Shown here piece after piece: positions 8,201 through 15,874 of a stretch of DNA of 64,000 bases. Numbering within the stretch: position 1 is the stretch's first letter; each line of letters starts with the position of its first letter. The notes under the pieces are model-generated. The model did not search any database, was not told the origin of the DNA, and saw nothing but the letters and a program-made list of their open reading frames with translations. Source of the DNA: Agrococcus sp. ARC_14 (GTDB taxonomy: Bacteria > Actinomycetota > Actinomycetes > Actinomycetales > Microbacteriaceae); the NCBI RefSeq assembly GCF_022436485.1, contig NZ_JAKUDO010000001.1:2542001-2606000 (forward strand), read 5' to 3'. The translations under genes and the position numbers were made by a program.

Positions 8201-9144
8201 GGATCACCGTGCTGGCTGGTGGCGTGGGAGGCGCGCGCTTCGCGCTCGGGCTGCGCGAGGCGGCGCCGGATGCCGACATCTCGATCGTCGCCAACGTGGG
8301 CGATGACATGTGGCTCGCCGGCGTGAAGGTCTGCCCCGACCTCGACTCGCTCATGTACGCGCTCGCCGGCGTCGGCGACACCGAGCGCGGCTGGGGCAGG
8401 GCCGGCGAGAGCGAGCGCGTCGCGGCAGAGCTGACGGCCTACGGCGTCGGCTGGCCGTGGTTCACGCTCGGCGATCTCGACCTCGGCACCCACCTGGCCC
8501 GCACCGCGCTGCTGCGCGAGGGGGCGACGCTCACGGAGGCGACCGCGCGGCTGGCCTCCCGCTGGCAGCTGGGCGCCACCCTGCTGCCCGTCACCGACGA
8601 CGAGGTGCCGACGCACGTGGTGACCGACGAGGGCGTGATCCACTTCGAGGAGTGGTGGGTGCGCACGCGCGCGACGGCACCCGTGCGGCGCTTCGTGCAG
8701 CACGGCGTCGAGCGCTCCCGCATCTCGCATGCTGCGCAGACGGCCATCGCCGAGGCCGATGTGGTGCTCATCGCGCCATCGAACCCCGTCGTCTCGATCG
8801 GCACGATCCTGGGCGTGCCGGGCGTGCGCGAGTCGCTGGAGGCGGCGACGGCACCCATCGTGGGCGTCTCCCCCATCATCGGCGGACGGGCCGTGCGCGG
8901 CATGGCGGCGACCTGCCTCGAGGCGATCGGGGTGCAGGCGGATGCGGCTGCGGTCGCCGCGCACTACGGCGCACGGTCGCGAGGCGGCCTGCTCGACGGC
9001 TGGCTCGTCGCCGAGGAGGACGCGGCGGGGCTGGCCGGGCTCCGCGAGCTCGGGCTGCGCGCAGCAGCGCGGCCGCTGCTGCTGACGCCGGGCGGCCCGG
9101 CGGCGCAGGTCGCGCGCGAGGCGCTCGCGCTCGCCAGCTCGTAG
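8197..9144 (+). CDS. cofD: 2-phospho-L-lactate transferase (F420 biosynthesis)
   Basis: A 315-residue CofD/FbiA protein. It transfers the phospholactate (or phosphoenolpyruvate) moiety from its GDP- or GPP-activated form to the deazaflavin Fo, making F420-0 or dehydro-F420-0. The N-terminal MRITVLAGGVGGARFA loop and the SIVANVGDDMWLAGVKVCPDLDS-type metal/Fo-binding region are diagnostic. The ATG overlaps the ATPase stop. The last codons and TAG stop lie in a perfect 24-bp tandem duplication (9136-9183). Partners cofC (convergent, next gene) and cofE (15.3 kb) are nearby; cofG/cofH for Fo synthesis are not in the window. Confidence 0.93.
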   Translation: MRITVLAGGVGGARFALGLREAAPDADISIVANVGDDMWLAGVKVCPDLDSLMYALAGVGDTERGWGRAGESERVAAELTAYGVGWPWFTLGDLDLGTHLARTALLREGATLTEATARLASRWQLGATLLPVTDDEVPTHVVTDEGVIHFEEWWVRTRATAPVRRFVQHGVERSRISHAAQTAIAEADVVLIAPSNPVVSIGTILGVPGVRESLEAATAPIVGVSPIIGGRAVRGMAATCLEAIGVQADAAAVAAHYGARSRGGLLDGWLVAEEDAAGLAGLRELGLRAAARPLLLTPGGPAAQVAREALALASS

Positions 9145-9183
9145 GTCGAGGAGCGCGCGAGCTCGTAGGTCGAGGAGCGCGCG
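9136..9183. repeat. 24-bp tandem duplication over the cofD stop codon
   Basis: Two perfect copies of a unit that begins AGCTCGTAGGTCGAGGAGCG (9136-9159 and 9160-9183). The first copy supplies the final Ser codon and TAG stop of cofD. The unit's CTCGTAGGTCGAGGAG core is complementary to CTCCTCGACCTACG at 9268-9281. Confidence 0.8.
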
Positions 9184-9200
9184 GGCAGACGGCCCGCTCG

Positions 9201-9246
9201 CGTCACGAGACCGGAGCCGACCGCTGTTCCCTGCGGTCTCGTGACG
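9201..9246. repeat. 12-bp inverted repeat between cofD and cofC
   Basis: CGTCACGAGACC (9201-9212) and GGTCTCGTGACG (9235-9246) are perfect reverse complements separated by 22 nt. With the CTCCTCGACCTACG at 9268 this 202-nt gap between convergent genes is filled by members of the GTCTCG/CTCGACC repeat family. It may terminate transcription from both sides. Confidence 0.65.
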
Positions 9247-9346
9247 GGTGCCGCCTGCGGCGGCGCCCTCCTCGACCTACGGGACTCCGGGCCTGCGGCG
9301 GCACCCCCCTCGACCTGCGGGGGCTCGGACATGGGACGGGGCCAGG

Positions 9347-9952
9347 TCAAGCCGCGAGCTGCGCGCCGCGCAGCACCGCCTGCGTGTGCTCGCCGACACC
9401 CAGGTCGATCGCGATGTGCAGGTCGGCCAGCTCGTCGACGTCGACCCGCAGCCCCGAGTCGGGCGCGACAGGCAGCTCGACGTGGCCCGCGAGCCGGTGC
9501 AGCTGCGCGGAGCCGGGCCCGAAGTGCGGCCGCAGCGCATCCGCCCGCCTCGCCGCCAGCAGCGTGGTGCCGGTGGCGATCGCGTCGGGCACGTAGGAGC
9601 GCTGCTCCCGCTCGGCGAGCTGCAGCGCAGACTCGAGCGCCTCGGGGGTCAGCGCGGGCAGGTCGCCGAGCATGACGGCGGTCGGTGCCCCGGCTGGCAG
9701 GGTCGCGATGCCGGCGTTGATCGCCGCGCGCAGGCCGGCCGCCGGGTCGTCGACGACCTCGATGCCGTCCAGGCCGCGCGTGACGTCGCCGTCGCAGGTG
9801 ACGACGACGACGCGATCGATGGATGGGGTGGCGCGCGCGGCCGCGATGGCGTCGCGGGCGAAGGCCACGGCGAGCGCCGCACGGGCATCGCCCGCGTCGA
9901 GGCGCGACTTGCCGATCGACCCCTTGACGGGGATGACGATCGACCACTGCAT
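9347..9952 (-). CDS. cofC: Phosphoenolpyruvate/2-phospho-L-lactate guanylyltransferase
   Basis: A 201-residue nucleotidyltransferase (CofC/FbiD) that couples GTP to 2-phospholactate or PEP, supplying the substrate of CofD. It starts MQWSIVIPVKGSIGKSRL, the family's GxxxKSRL phosphate loop, and has VVVVTCDGDV and VMLGDLPAL, where the Asp of GDLP is a metal ligand. Length is normal. It faces cofD tail to tail. A TAGTCT hexamer ends 7 nt before the ATG, so a leaderless transcript is likely. In mycobacteria the homologue FbiD uses PEP; which substrate this enzyme uses cannot be told from sequence. Confidence 0.88.
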   Translation of the reverse strand: MQWSIVIPVKGSIGKSRLDAGDARAALAVAFARDAIAAARATPSIDRVVVVTCDGDVTRGLDGIEVVDDPAAGLRAAINAGIATLPAGAPTAVMLGDLPALTPEALESALQLAEREQRSYVPDAIATGTTLLAARRADALRPHFGPGSAQLHRLAGHVELPVAPDSGLRVDVDELADLHIAIDLGVGEHTQAVLRGAQLAA

Positions 9953-9959
9953 GCGATCC

Positions 9960-9965
9960 AGACTA
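9960..9965 (-). promoter_or_regulatory. -10 element of cofC
   Basis: TAGTCT on the minus strand, seven bases before the cofC ATG, without an intervening ribosome-binding site. The 58 nt to the transglutaminase stop hold nothing else recognised. Confidence 0.45.
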
Positions 9966-10010
9966 CGTCGGCCGAGATGCCGCATCCGACCACGAGCACT
10001 CAGGAACGGC

Positions 10011-12281
10011 TCAGTCCTCGCCGACCGCGAGCACGCGCAGCAGGCTTGGCGGCAGCACCGCCGCGAGCACCCGCCGCCAGCCCGGGCCGCTCGCCACGAC
10101 TGCCCGCCGCACCACCCGCACGTCGCCGTCGACGACACCCGCAGCGCGCGAGCCCGCGTCGAACACGGCACGCTCTGCTGCGAGCCGCACGCGGTCGGCC
10201 GCCTGCGCGGCATCCGGCTCCACCCGGTCGGCGATCGCCGCGTGCAGCTGCCCGGGCGTGGCGGAGTCGGGCAGGCGCACGCCGAGGTCGGCGAGCGTCG
10301 CGCGCAGCTCGAGCCAGCCGCCCGGCGCACCGCGCCGCAGCCGCACCGCGCGCTGCACGGCCCGCACGATCGCGGGCAGCGCGAGCAGCAGCAGCACGCC
10401 GAGCGCGATGAGGATCGCCCGCACCACCGCCGGATCGATGGGGAGGCCACCGCTCTCCCCCGGCGCGCCGGGCGCCGCGCTCGATGTCGGTGTCGGTGCC
10501 GTGGGCGATGCGCCGGGCGCGGGCGAGTCGCTCGGCACCGGTGTCTCCTCGGGCGCTGCCGACGGCGTGGGCTCCGGGGTGGGGCTCTGCGTGACCTCGC
10601 CGCCCTCGGGGCTCGCGACGCCCGTGCCTGCTCCGGGCGTCGTCTCCACCCGCACCCAGCCGGCGCCGTCGATCCACGCCTCCGCCCACGCGTGCATCTC
10701 GTTGGTCGAGACCGCCCATCCGCCGCTGATCTCGCTCCCGGGCAGGAAGCCGACGACCACGCGCGCAGGCACTCCCGCGCCTCGCAGCAGGCCGGCGGTG
10801 GCGCTCGCGTAGTGCACGCAGTAGCCGCTGCGATTCTCGAGGAAGCCGGCGAGCGCATCCCAGCCGTCGCCGGTCGTGCCGCCGAAGCCGGGCAGGTCGA
10901 GCTGCTCGGAGTAGTTCCAGAGGCCCTCGGTCATGTAGCCGTGCACGGCCGTGACGCGCTGCATGGCGCTCATGCCCTCGTCGACCAGGCCCGCACCCTG
11001 CTGGGCGATCGCGGCGGCCGCCTCCGGCATCGCCAGGTACTCGTCGTGGCCGCTCGAGCTCGAGGCGGCGGGGATCTCGTCGAGCGGCGCGGAGCGGGAT
11101 CCGGATGCGGTGAACTCGAGCCCGCGCGTCTCCACGTCGGCGCTGATGCGCAGCGCGTCGTTCGCCTCGTCCCAGCTCCTGCCCTCGGCGCGCGGCACGC
11201 TCTGCACCCGCTCGGGCGTCGGCAGGCTCTCGGCCTGCACGTTGCCCATCCGCACCGTCATCTGCATGCCGACTCCGGTGTCGGCGCCCTCGACCAGCAC
11301 ACCGGGGCTGCCGGGCTCGGGCTCGATCGACTCGAAGCCGCCGGCTCCCGCTTGCGGCAGCGTCATGAGCCGCGTCACGATCGATTCGCCGTCGGTCGTC
11401 GAGTAGGTGAACACCGGCCGGTCGGCGGGCCTGCGCAGCTGGTCGCCCAGGTCGATCTCGGTGTTGAGCACGGGCGTGGCTGGCGTGAAGAGCTCGTCGA
11501 TCGTCGGCAGGTCGAACGCGGTCTCGCGCGGTGCCGGCGCCAGCAGCGGCACGGCCGCAGAGAGCACTGCGGCGATCCCCACGAGCGCGACGGGGGCGAG
11601 CCAGCCGCGCCCGAGCGCCAGGCGCTCGTCGATCGCGGGGGCGGCCAGCACCGCGGCGGCAGCGATCACGCCGGGCAGCGCGTGCCCCCACGGCACGTCG
11701 ATGCGGAAGGCGATCGGCAGCACCAGCGGCATCGCGGCGAGCACCACGGCGATCGCCGGCACCCGCAGCCCGTGGCCGAGCACGTCGACCAGGAGGCTCA
11801 GCACCACGGCGGCCGCGACGATCACGGCGAGCACCACGCCGGTGGCGTCGAGCGGTGTCGACAGGGCCCACGCGATGTCGATCACGCCCTGGTTGAGCGC
11901 CTGCATCGTCGGTTCGAGCGACCCCGGCGTCGGCACGAAGCCGAGCAGCGCCTCATCGGGAGCGGTCAGCCCCGTCACCCAGGCGACGCCCACGAGCGCG
12001 GCCGCGAGCGTGCCGACGAGCGCGGGAGCCACGGAGCGCACGACCGCCGCAACGATCGCCATCGACGCGACCGCCGCGACCGCGGGCCACAGCCACGCCT
12101 CCCCCAGCACCGAGATCGCCGACCACAGCCACGCGAGCGGCAGCAGGGCGAGGGCGATGGTCTCGACGATGCCGGCGCGGGCCCGCTGAGGGCCTCGGGG
12201 CCCGGGGCCCGAGACGGGCCCCGGAGCTGGGGTCGCGGCGACGGCCCGAAAGGGCCGTCGCGTCAACGCTCCACCGCTCAC
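10011..12281 (-). CDS. TgpA-like transglutaminase-domain membrane protein (DUF3488)
   Basis: A 756-residue protein with about seven N-terminal membrane segments, an extracytoplasmic transglutaminase-like domain, a Ser/Pro/Thr/Ala-rich linker (residues ~585-615) and a last membrane segment with a cytoplasmic tail. The catalytic triad can be read: Cys in RSGYCVHYASA, His in NEMHAWAEAWI, and Asp/Glu in the VRVETTPG strand. GTG at 12281 overlaps the DUF58 stop by four bases. The first ~40 residues are encoded by a hairpin repeat (12201-12276) and look unlike family members. moxR-DUF58-transglutaminase triplets are common; the physiological substrate is not known. Confidence 0.85.
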   Translation of the reverse strand: MSGGALTRRPFRAVAATPAPGPVSGPGPRGPQRARAGIVETIALALLPLAWLWSAISVLGEAWLWPAVAAVASMAIVAAVVRSVAPALVGTLAAALVGVAWVTGLTAPDEALLGFVPTPGSLEPTMQALNQGVIDIAWALSTPLDATGVVLAVIVAAAVVLSLLVDVLGHGLRVPAIAVVLAAMPLVLPIAFRIDVPWGHALPGVIAAAAVLAAPAIDERLALGRGWLAPVALVGIAAVLSAAVPLLAPAPRETAFDLPTIDELFTPATPVLNTEIDLGDQLRRPADRPVFTYSTTDGESIVTRLMTLPQAGAGGFESIEPEPGSPGVLVEGADTGVGMQMTVRMGNVQAESLPTPERVQSVPRAEGRSWDEANDALRISADVETRGLEFTASGSRSAPLDEIPAASSSSGHDEYLAMPEAAAAIAQQGAGLVDEGMSAMQRVTAVHGYMTEGLWNYSEQLDLPGFGGTTGDGWDALAGFLENRSGYCVHYASATAGLLRGAGVPARVVVGFLPGSEISGGWAVSTNEMHAWAEAWIDGAGWVRVETTPGAGTGVASPEGGEVTQSPTPEPTPSAAPEETPVPSDSPAPGASPTAPTPTSSAAPGAPGESGGLPIDPAVVRAILIALGVLLLLALPAIVRAVQRAVRLRRGAPGGWLELRATLADLGVRLPDSATPGQLHAAIADRVEPDAAQAADRVRLAAERAVFDAGSRAAGVVDGDVRVVRRAVVASGPGWRRVLAAVLPPSLLRVLAVGED
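12201..12276. repeat. Two-hairpin repeat, dispersed copy
   Basis: Same layout as the 79-bp units at 18992-19224: a GGGGCCC-GAGAC-GGGCCCC hairpin, the spacer GGAGCTGGGGTCGCG, a GACGGCCC-GAAA-GGGCCGTC hairpin, then an AACGCTCCACCG end. Stem bases differ from the other copies but pairing is kept. It lies inside the 5' coding end of the transglutaminase gene. Confidence 0.7.
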
Positions 12282-13423
12282 AGCAGTTCCCTGACCGGCC
12301 CGACGCGGTCGATCCACCGCTGCGTGCGCACGCGCGAGCCCGGCGCGATGCGGCGCGGGGCGGCGTCGCGGGCGGCGACCAGCCAGAGCGTGGAGCCGGG
12401 CGGCAGCGTCCAGGTCTCGGGCGCCGACTCCTCCAGTGCCACCACGTGCGCTGCCGTGCCGTCGCGCCGCAGGGGCTCGGCAGGAGCCTCGGCCTCCATC
12501 GACGCGAAGGCCGCGAGCGCCGCTGGCAGGTCGCGCCAGTCGGCGGTGAGGATGCTGGGCTCACCCGTCTCGCGCACGACCACGGTGCGCTCGTTGCCCG
12601 CGAGCGCCCGCACGATCGAGCACGCGGCGCGCGCGAGCCGATCCTGCGCGGCGCGGTCGGTGCCGGCGGCAGCCGCGGTGTCGACCAGCACGACGTCGTC
12701 GTCGGTCGCGGGGTTGGCCTCCTGCCGCACCATCAGCTGGCCGCGCTTGGCGGACTGCCGCCAGTGGACGCGGCGCTGCGGGTCGCCGGGCCGCCACTCG
12801 CGCACCATCGCGTCGACGTTGTCGGCCGTGCGGGACTGCGCCATCCGGCCCTCCTCGCGATTCGACCGCAGCGACGACGACGGCACCGAGAGCAGCTCGG
12901 GCCCCACGACGAGGCTCGCGAGCGGATCGACCGTGCGGGTGGTGCGCATCACCCGGAACGGGTCGAGCGCGACGATCTCGACCGGCGCGAGCCGCCAGCG
13001 ACCGCGCGGGTGGTGGCCGAGCGGCGCCTCGGCGCGACCGTCTGCGCCGAGCTCGCCCTCGAGCAGCAGGTAGCGCTCGGGGCCCGGCCCCCAGGTCGAC
13101 CACCTGGCACCCGCGTGCCGGCGGTCGCCCGCGATGCGCAGCACCGCATCCTGCCCCTCGGACACGACGCCCGGCACCCCCAGGCGCATGCTGCCGACGG
13201 CACCGATCGCCCACCAGCCGCCCAGCAGCAGGATGCCGAGGCACAGCGCCGCTGGCACCAGGATCACGGCCTGCCGCTCCCAGTAGGCGGCGACGAGCAG
13301 CAGCGCGCCGACGAGCAGCAGCACCACCCCGCGCGCCGTCGGGCGCACCTTCGAGCGGTCAGCCGCCGAGCGCGAGCGAGCCCGCGCCGCCTCGCGCGCT
13401 CTGGGTGGGTCGCCGGCGGTCAT
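12278..13423 (-). CDS. DUF58 domain protein
   Basis: A 381-residue protein with two N-terminal membrane segments (residues ~28-75), then a soluble region ending in the DUF58 core. The signature is VREWRPGDPQRRVHWRQSAK, here preceded by GRMAQSRTADN and followed by a VLVDTAA strand of a von Willebrand A-like fold. DUF58 proteins accompany MoxR ATPases and transglutaminase-like membrane proteins, and this order is kept here. The stop overlaps the next gene's GTG. The start ATG (13423) lies at the edge of a 17-bp tandem repeat whose units each contain ATGA, so the start could have shifted. Confidence 0.85.
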   Translation of the reverse strand: MTAGDPPRAREAARARSRSAADRSKVRPTARGVVLLLVGALLLVAAYWERQAVILVPAALCLGILLLGGWWAIGAVGSMRLGVPGVVSEGQDAVLRIAGDRRHAGARWSTWGPGPERYLLLEGELGADGRAEAPLGHHPRGRWRLAPVEIVALDPFRVMRTTRTVDPLASLVVGPELLSVPSSSLRSNREEGRMAQSRTADNVDAMVREWRPGDPQRRVHWRQSAKRGQLMVRQEANPATDDDVVLVDTAAAAGTDRAAQDRLARAACSIVRALAGNERTVVVRETGEPSILTADWRDLPAALAAFASMEAEAPAEPLRRDGTAAHVVALEESAPETWTLPPGSTLWLVAARDAAPRRIAPGSRVRTQRWIDRVGPVRELL

Positions 13424-13487
13424 CAGCGCGTGCCCGTCATCAGCGCAAGCCCCTCATCAGCGCATGCCCCTCATCAGCGCATGATCG
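13420..13487. repeat. 17-bp tandem repeat across the moxR stop
   Basis: Units TCATCAGCGCRWGCCCS start at 13420, 13437, 13454 and 13471 (the last partial). Read on the minus strand each ends CGCTGATGA; the unit at 13471 gives the last moxR codons and its TGA. The repeat fills the 50-nt gap to DUF58. Confidence 0.8.
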
Positions 13488-14511
13488 GGGCGACCGTCTT
13501 GGCGAGCGCTTGCGCGACCACCGCTCTGGCCTCCTCGTAGCGCGCGTGCGGGTCGTGCATCACCAGGTGGTGCGGCAGCACGTGCACCGCGAGCGCCTTG
13601 ACGTCATCGGGCGAGAGCCAGTCACGACCCAGCAGGTGCGCGTGCGCCTTCGCGGCGCGCACCAGCTGCAGCGTCGCGCGCGGGCTCGCGCCCAGCCGCA
13701 CGTCGGGGTGACCGCGGGTCGCCCTGGCGAGCCGCACCGCGTAGCGCTCCACGAGCTCGTGTGCGCGCACGGCGCGGGCGCCGTCGATCTCGGCGTGGAA
13801 CTGCCCCTCGCTCGTCACCGCACGCACCGCGTCGAGCGGCTGCGCGGTCTCGCGTGCCGACACCATCGCGTGCTCGGCATCCTCGTCGGGGTAGCCGAGC
13901 TCCAGCCGCGCCATGAAGCGGTCGCGCTGCGCCTCCGGCAGCGCGTAGGTGCCCTCCATGTCGATGGGGTTCTGCGTCGCGACCACGAGGAACGGGGTCG
14001 GCAGCACGTGGGTCACGCCATCCACCGTGACCTGCCCCTCGGCCATGCACTCGAGCAGCGCGGCCTGCGTCTTCGGGCTCGCGCGATTGATCTCGTCGGC
14101 GATGACGATGTTGGCGAACACCGGGCCGGGCTGGAAGCGCAGCTCGCCGGTCTTCTGGTCGAGCACCGACATGCCCGTGATGTCGCTCGGCAGCAGGTCG
14201 GGGGTGCATTGGATGCGGCGCACGGTGCCGCCGATGGCCGCGGCGAAGGCGCGTGCGAGCTGGGTCTTGCCGACGCCCGGCACATCCTCGAGCAGCACGT
14301 GGCCCTCGGCGAGCAGCACGGTGAGCACCGTGCGGATCTCGCCGGCCTTGCCGGAGATGACGCTCGCGACCGCTGCCTCGATGCGCTCGCCTGCCGTCAT
14401 CTCGGCAGCGGGTGCGCTCTCGACGGCACGCGCTCGGCGGCCGGTGCCGGCCTCTGCGGGGTCGCTCTGGCCGACGTCGCTCCGGCCGACGCTGCTCTCC
14501 TCGGTGCTCAC
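13474..14511 (-). CDS. MoxR-family AAA+ ATPase
   Basis: A 345-residue AAA+ protein. Walker A is EDVPGVGKTQLARA, Walker B is NIVIADEINRASPKTQAALLE, and sensor 1 is FLVVATQNPIDMEGTY. MoxR ATPases are thought to act as chaperones or metal/cofactor insertion factors for partners that carry von Willebrand A domains; the DUF58 protein encoded next is the likely partner. The GTG start is 2 nt after the cofE stop, in the same operon. About 30 unconserved residues precede the core. Confidence 0.88.
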   Translation of the reverse strand: MSTEESSVGRSDVGQSDPAEAGTGRRARAVESAPAAEMTAGERIEAAVASVISGKAGEIRTVLTVLLAEGHVLLEDVPGVGKTQLARAFAAAIGGTVRRIQCTPDLLPSDITGMSVLDQKTGELRFQPGPVFANIVIADEINRASPKTQAALLECMAEGQVTVDGVTHVLPTPFLVVATQNPIDMEGTYALPEAQRDRFMARLELGYPDEDAEHAMVSARETAQPLDAVRAVTSEGQFHAEIDGARAVRAHELVERYAVRLARATRGHPDVRLGASPRATLQLVRAAKAHAHLLGRDWLSPDDVKALAVHVLPHHLVMHDPHARYEEARAVVAQALAKTVAPIMR

Positions 14512-14513
14512 GC

Positions 14514-15299
14514 CTAGATCCCCGCCTCTGCCGCTGCTGCTGCCTCGCGCCTGCCTGCCTCGAAGCCATCCCGATACGCCTCGTCGGCACCCAACCGGAA
14601 CATGTCATCCGCCTGCCGCCGCACCAGCCGCGCTGCGCCGGGCTCGTCGAGCTCGGCGACGTGGCGGCCCATGCCCCGCACGAGCACGACGGGCACGCCA
14701 TCGGCCTTGCCGGCGACGAGGTCTGCGGCACCGGCGATCTCGTCGGCGATGGCGGGCGCCGTCACCACGAGCGGTCGCCCGCTGGCATCCAGCTGGCCGG
14801 AGAGCGATTCGAGCACGCGCAGCCCCGCCGCGCCGATCGCGACGTCGGTCTGGCCGATGCGCCAGGCACGACCGAGCGTGTCGCTCACGATGACGCCGAT
14901 CGCGAGCCCGAAGCGCGACCGCAGGGTCTCGGCGATCGCGCGCGCCGACGCATCCGAGTCGACCGGCAGCAGCAGGATCGTGCCCTCGTCGGTGTTCGAC
15001 GCGTCGATGCCGGCCGCCGCGAGCACGAGGCCGGTGCGGTGCTCGACGATGCGCGTCACGCCGCCCTCGTAGGGGCGGGAGGCGACGACGCGCACCGACT
15101 CCTCGTCGATGGCCTGCTCGCGCTCTGCGGCGGGGCGGGAGCGGCCCTCGGCCTTCGAGACGATCTTGCTGGTGACGACGACGACGTCGCCGTCCTGCGG
15201 CGCCAGCGGCGCCAGGGCCTCGGCGATGATCTGCGGCAGGTCGTCGCCCGCGCGGATCTCGCCCATCCCCCGCACGGCGGTGAGCTGCAGGTCGCTCAT
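14514..15299 (-). CDS. cofE: Coenzyme F420-0:L-glutamate ligase
   Basis: A 261-residue CofE protein that adds glutamates to F420-0 using GTP. Diagnostic segments are [14 protein letters not shown] near residue 40, [14 protein letters not shown], and [26 protein letters not shown]. It has only the ligase domain: the C-terminal nitroreductase-like domain found in mycobacterial FbiB (~450 residues) is absent. The ATG overlaps the coaD stop (ATGA), tying an F420 gene to CoA synthesis and to the moxR set after it. If the CofD product is dehydro-F420-0, its reduction must be done by another protein. Confidence 0.93.
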   Translation of the reverse strand: MSDLQLTAVRGMGEIRAGDDLPQIIAEALAPLAPQDGDVVVVTSKIVSKAEGRSRPAAEREQAIDEESVRVVASRPYEGGVTRIVEHRTGLVLAAAGIDASNTDEGTILLLPVDSDASARAIAETLRSRFGLAIGVIVSDTLGRAWRIGQTDVAIGAAGLRVLESLSGQLDASGRPLVVTAPAIADEIAGAADLVAGKADGVPVVLVRGMGRHVAELDEPGAARLVRRQADDMFRLGADEAYRDGFEAGRREAAAAAEAGI

Positions 15300-15778
15300 C
15301 GCTGCTGCAGGAAGGTGGCCACCGCGCGCGGCACGTAGGGGCTGATGTCGCCGCCGAGCTCGGACACCTGACGCACCAGGCTCGAGGAGACGTGCGCGTT
15401 CTCTGGGTTCGGAAGCATGAAGATGGTCTCGACACCCGCGAGATTGCGGTTCACGATCGTCATCGGCGTCTCGTATGCGAGGTCGGTCGACGAGCGGATG
15501 CCCTTCACGAGCACCTCGGCTCCCACCTGCTGGCAGTAGTCGACCAACAGGCCCATCGACCAGTTGGCGATGCGGATCTGGCCCTCGATCCGCGCCTCCT
15601 CGATGGAGCGCTCGATGAGCTGCTCGCGCTCGACCACCGGCAGGAACGCCTGCTTGTCGGGGTTGTGCGTCACGACCACGTGCACCTCGTCGAAGAGCTT
15701 CGCAGCGCGCGCGACCACGTCGAGGTGACCGAGAGTCACAGGGTCGAAGGAACCGGGCACGACAGCGATGCGGGGCAT
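15296..15778 (-). CDS. coaD: Pantetheine-phosphate adenylyltransferase
   Basis: A 160-residue CoA biosynthesis enzyme that makes dephospho-CoA from 4'-phosphopantetheine and ATP. It has the nucleotidyltransferase signature [15 protein letters not shown] (TxGH) and the ISSTxIR-like region seen here as [15 protein letters not shown]. Length matches the family. A TAGGCT hexamer ends 6 nt before the ATG with no Shine-Dalgarno, so the operon probably starts with a leaderless coaD. In actinobacteria coaD commonly lies near recG and rsmD, as here. Confidence 0.95.
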   Translation of the reverse strand: MPRIAVVPGSFDPVTLGHLDVVARAAKLFDEVHVVVTHNPDKQAFLPVVEREQLIERSIEEARIEGQIRIANWSMGLLVDYCQQVGAEVLVKGIRSSTDLAYETPMTIVNRNLAGVETIFMLPNPENAHVSSSLVRQVSELGGDISPYVPRAVATFLQQR

Positions 15779-15784
15779 GGGGTC

Positions 15785-15790
15785 AGCCTA
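15785..15790 (-). promoter_or_regulatory. -10 element of the coaD operon
   Basis: TAGGCT on the minus strand, six bases before the coaD ATG. It lies in the 96-nt gap after recG; no separate -35 box is obvious. Confidence 0.5.
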
Positions 15791-15874
15791 ACTGCCGTCG
15801 CCCTGTGTGCGCCCCGCCGTGCGCGATGGGCCACGCCGCGACCGGCGCGGCGGAGTCCGGCCGCGCGCGAGTGC

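Noticed and set aside
9672..13073. A 1133-codon plus-strand frame opposite cofC, transglutaminase and DUF58
   Set aside because: Composition is typical of shadow frames; the opposite strand has clear catalytic motifs.
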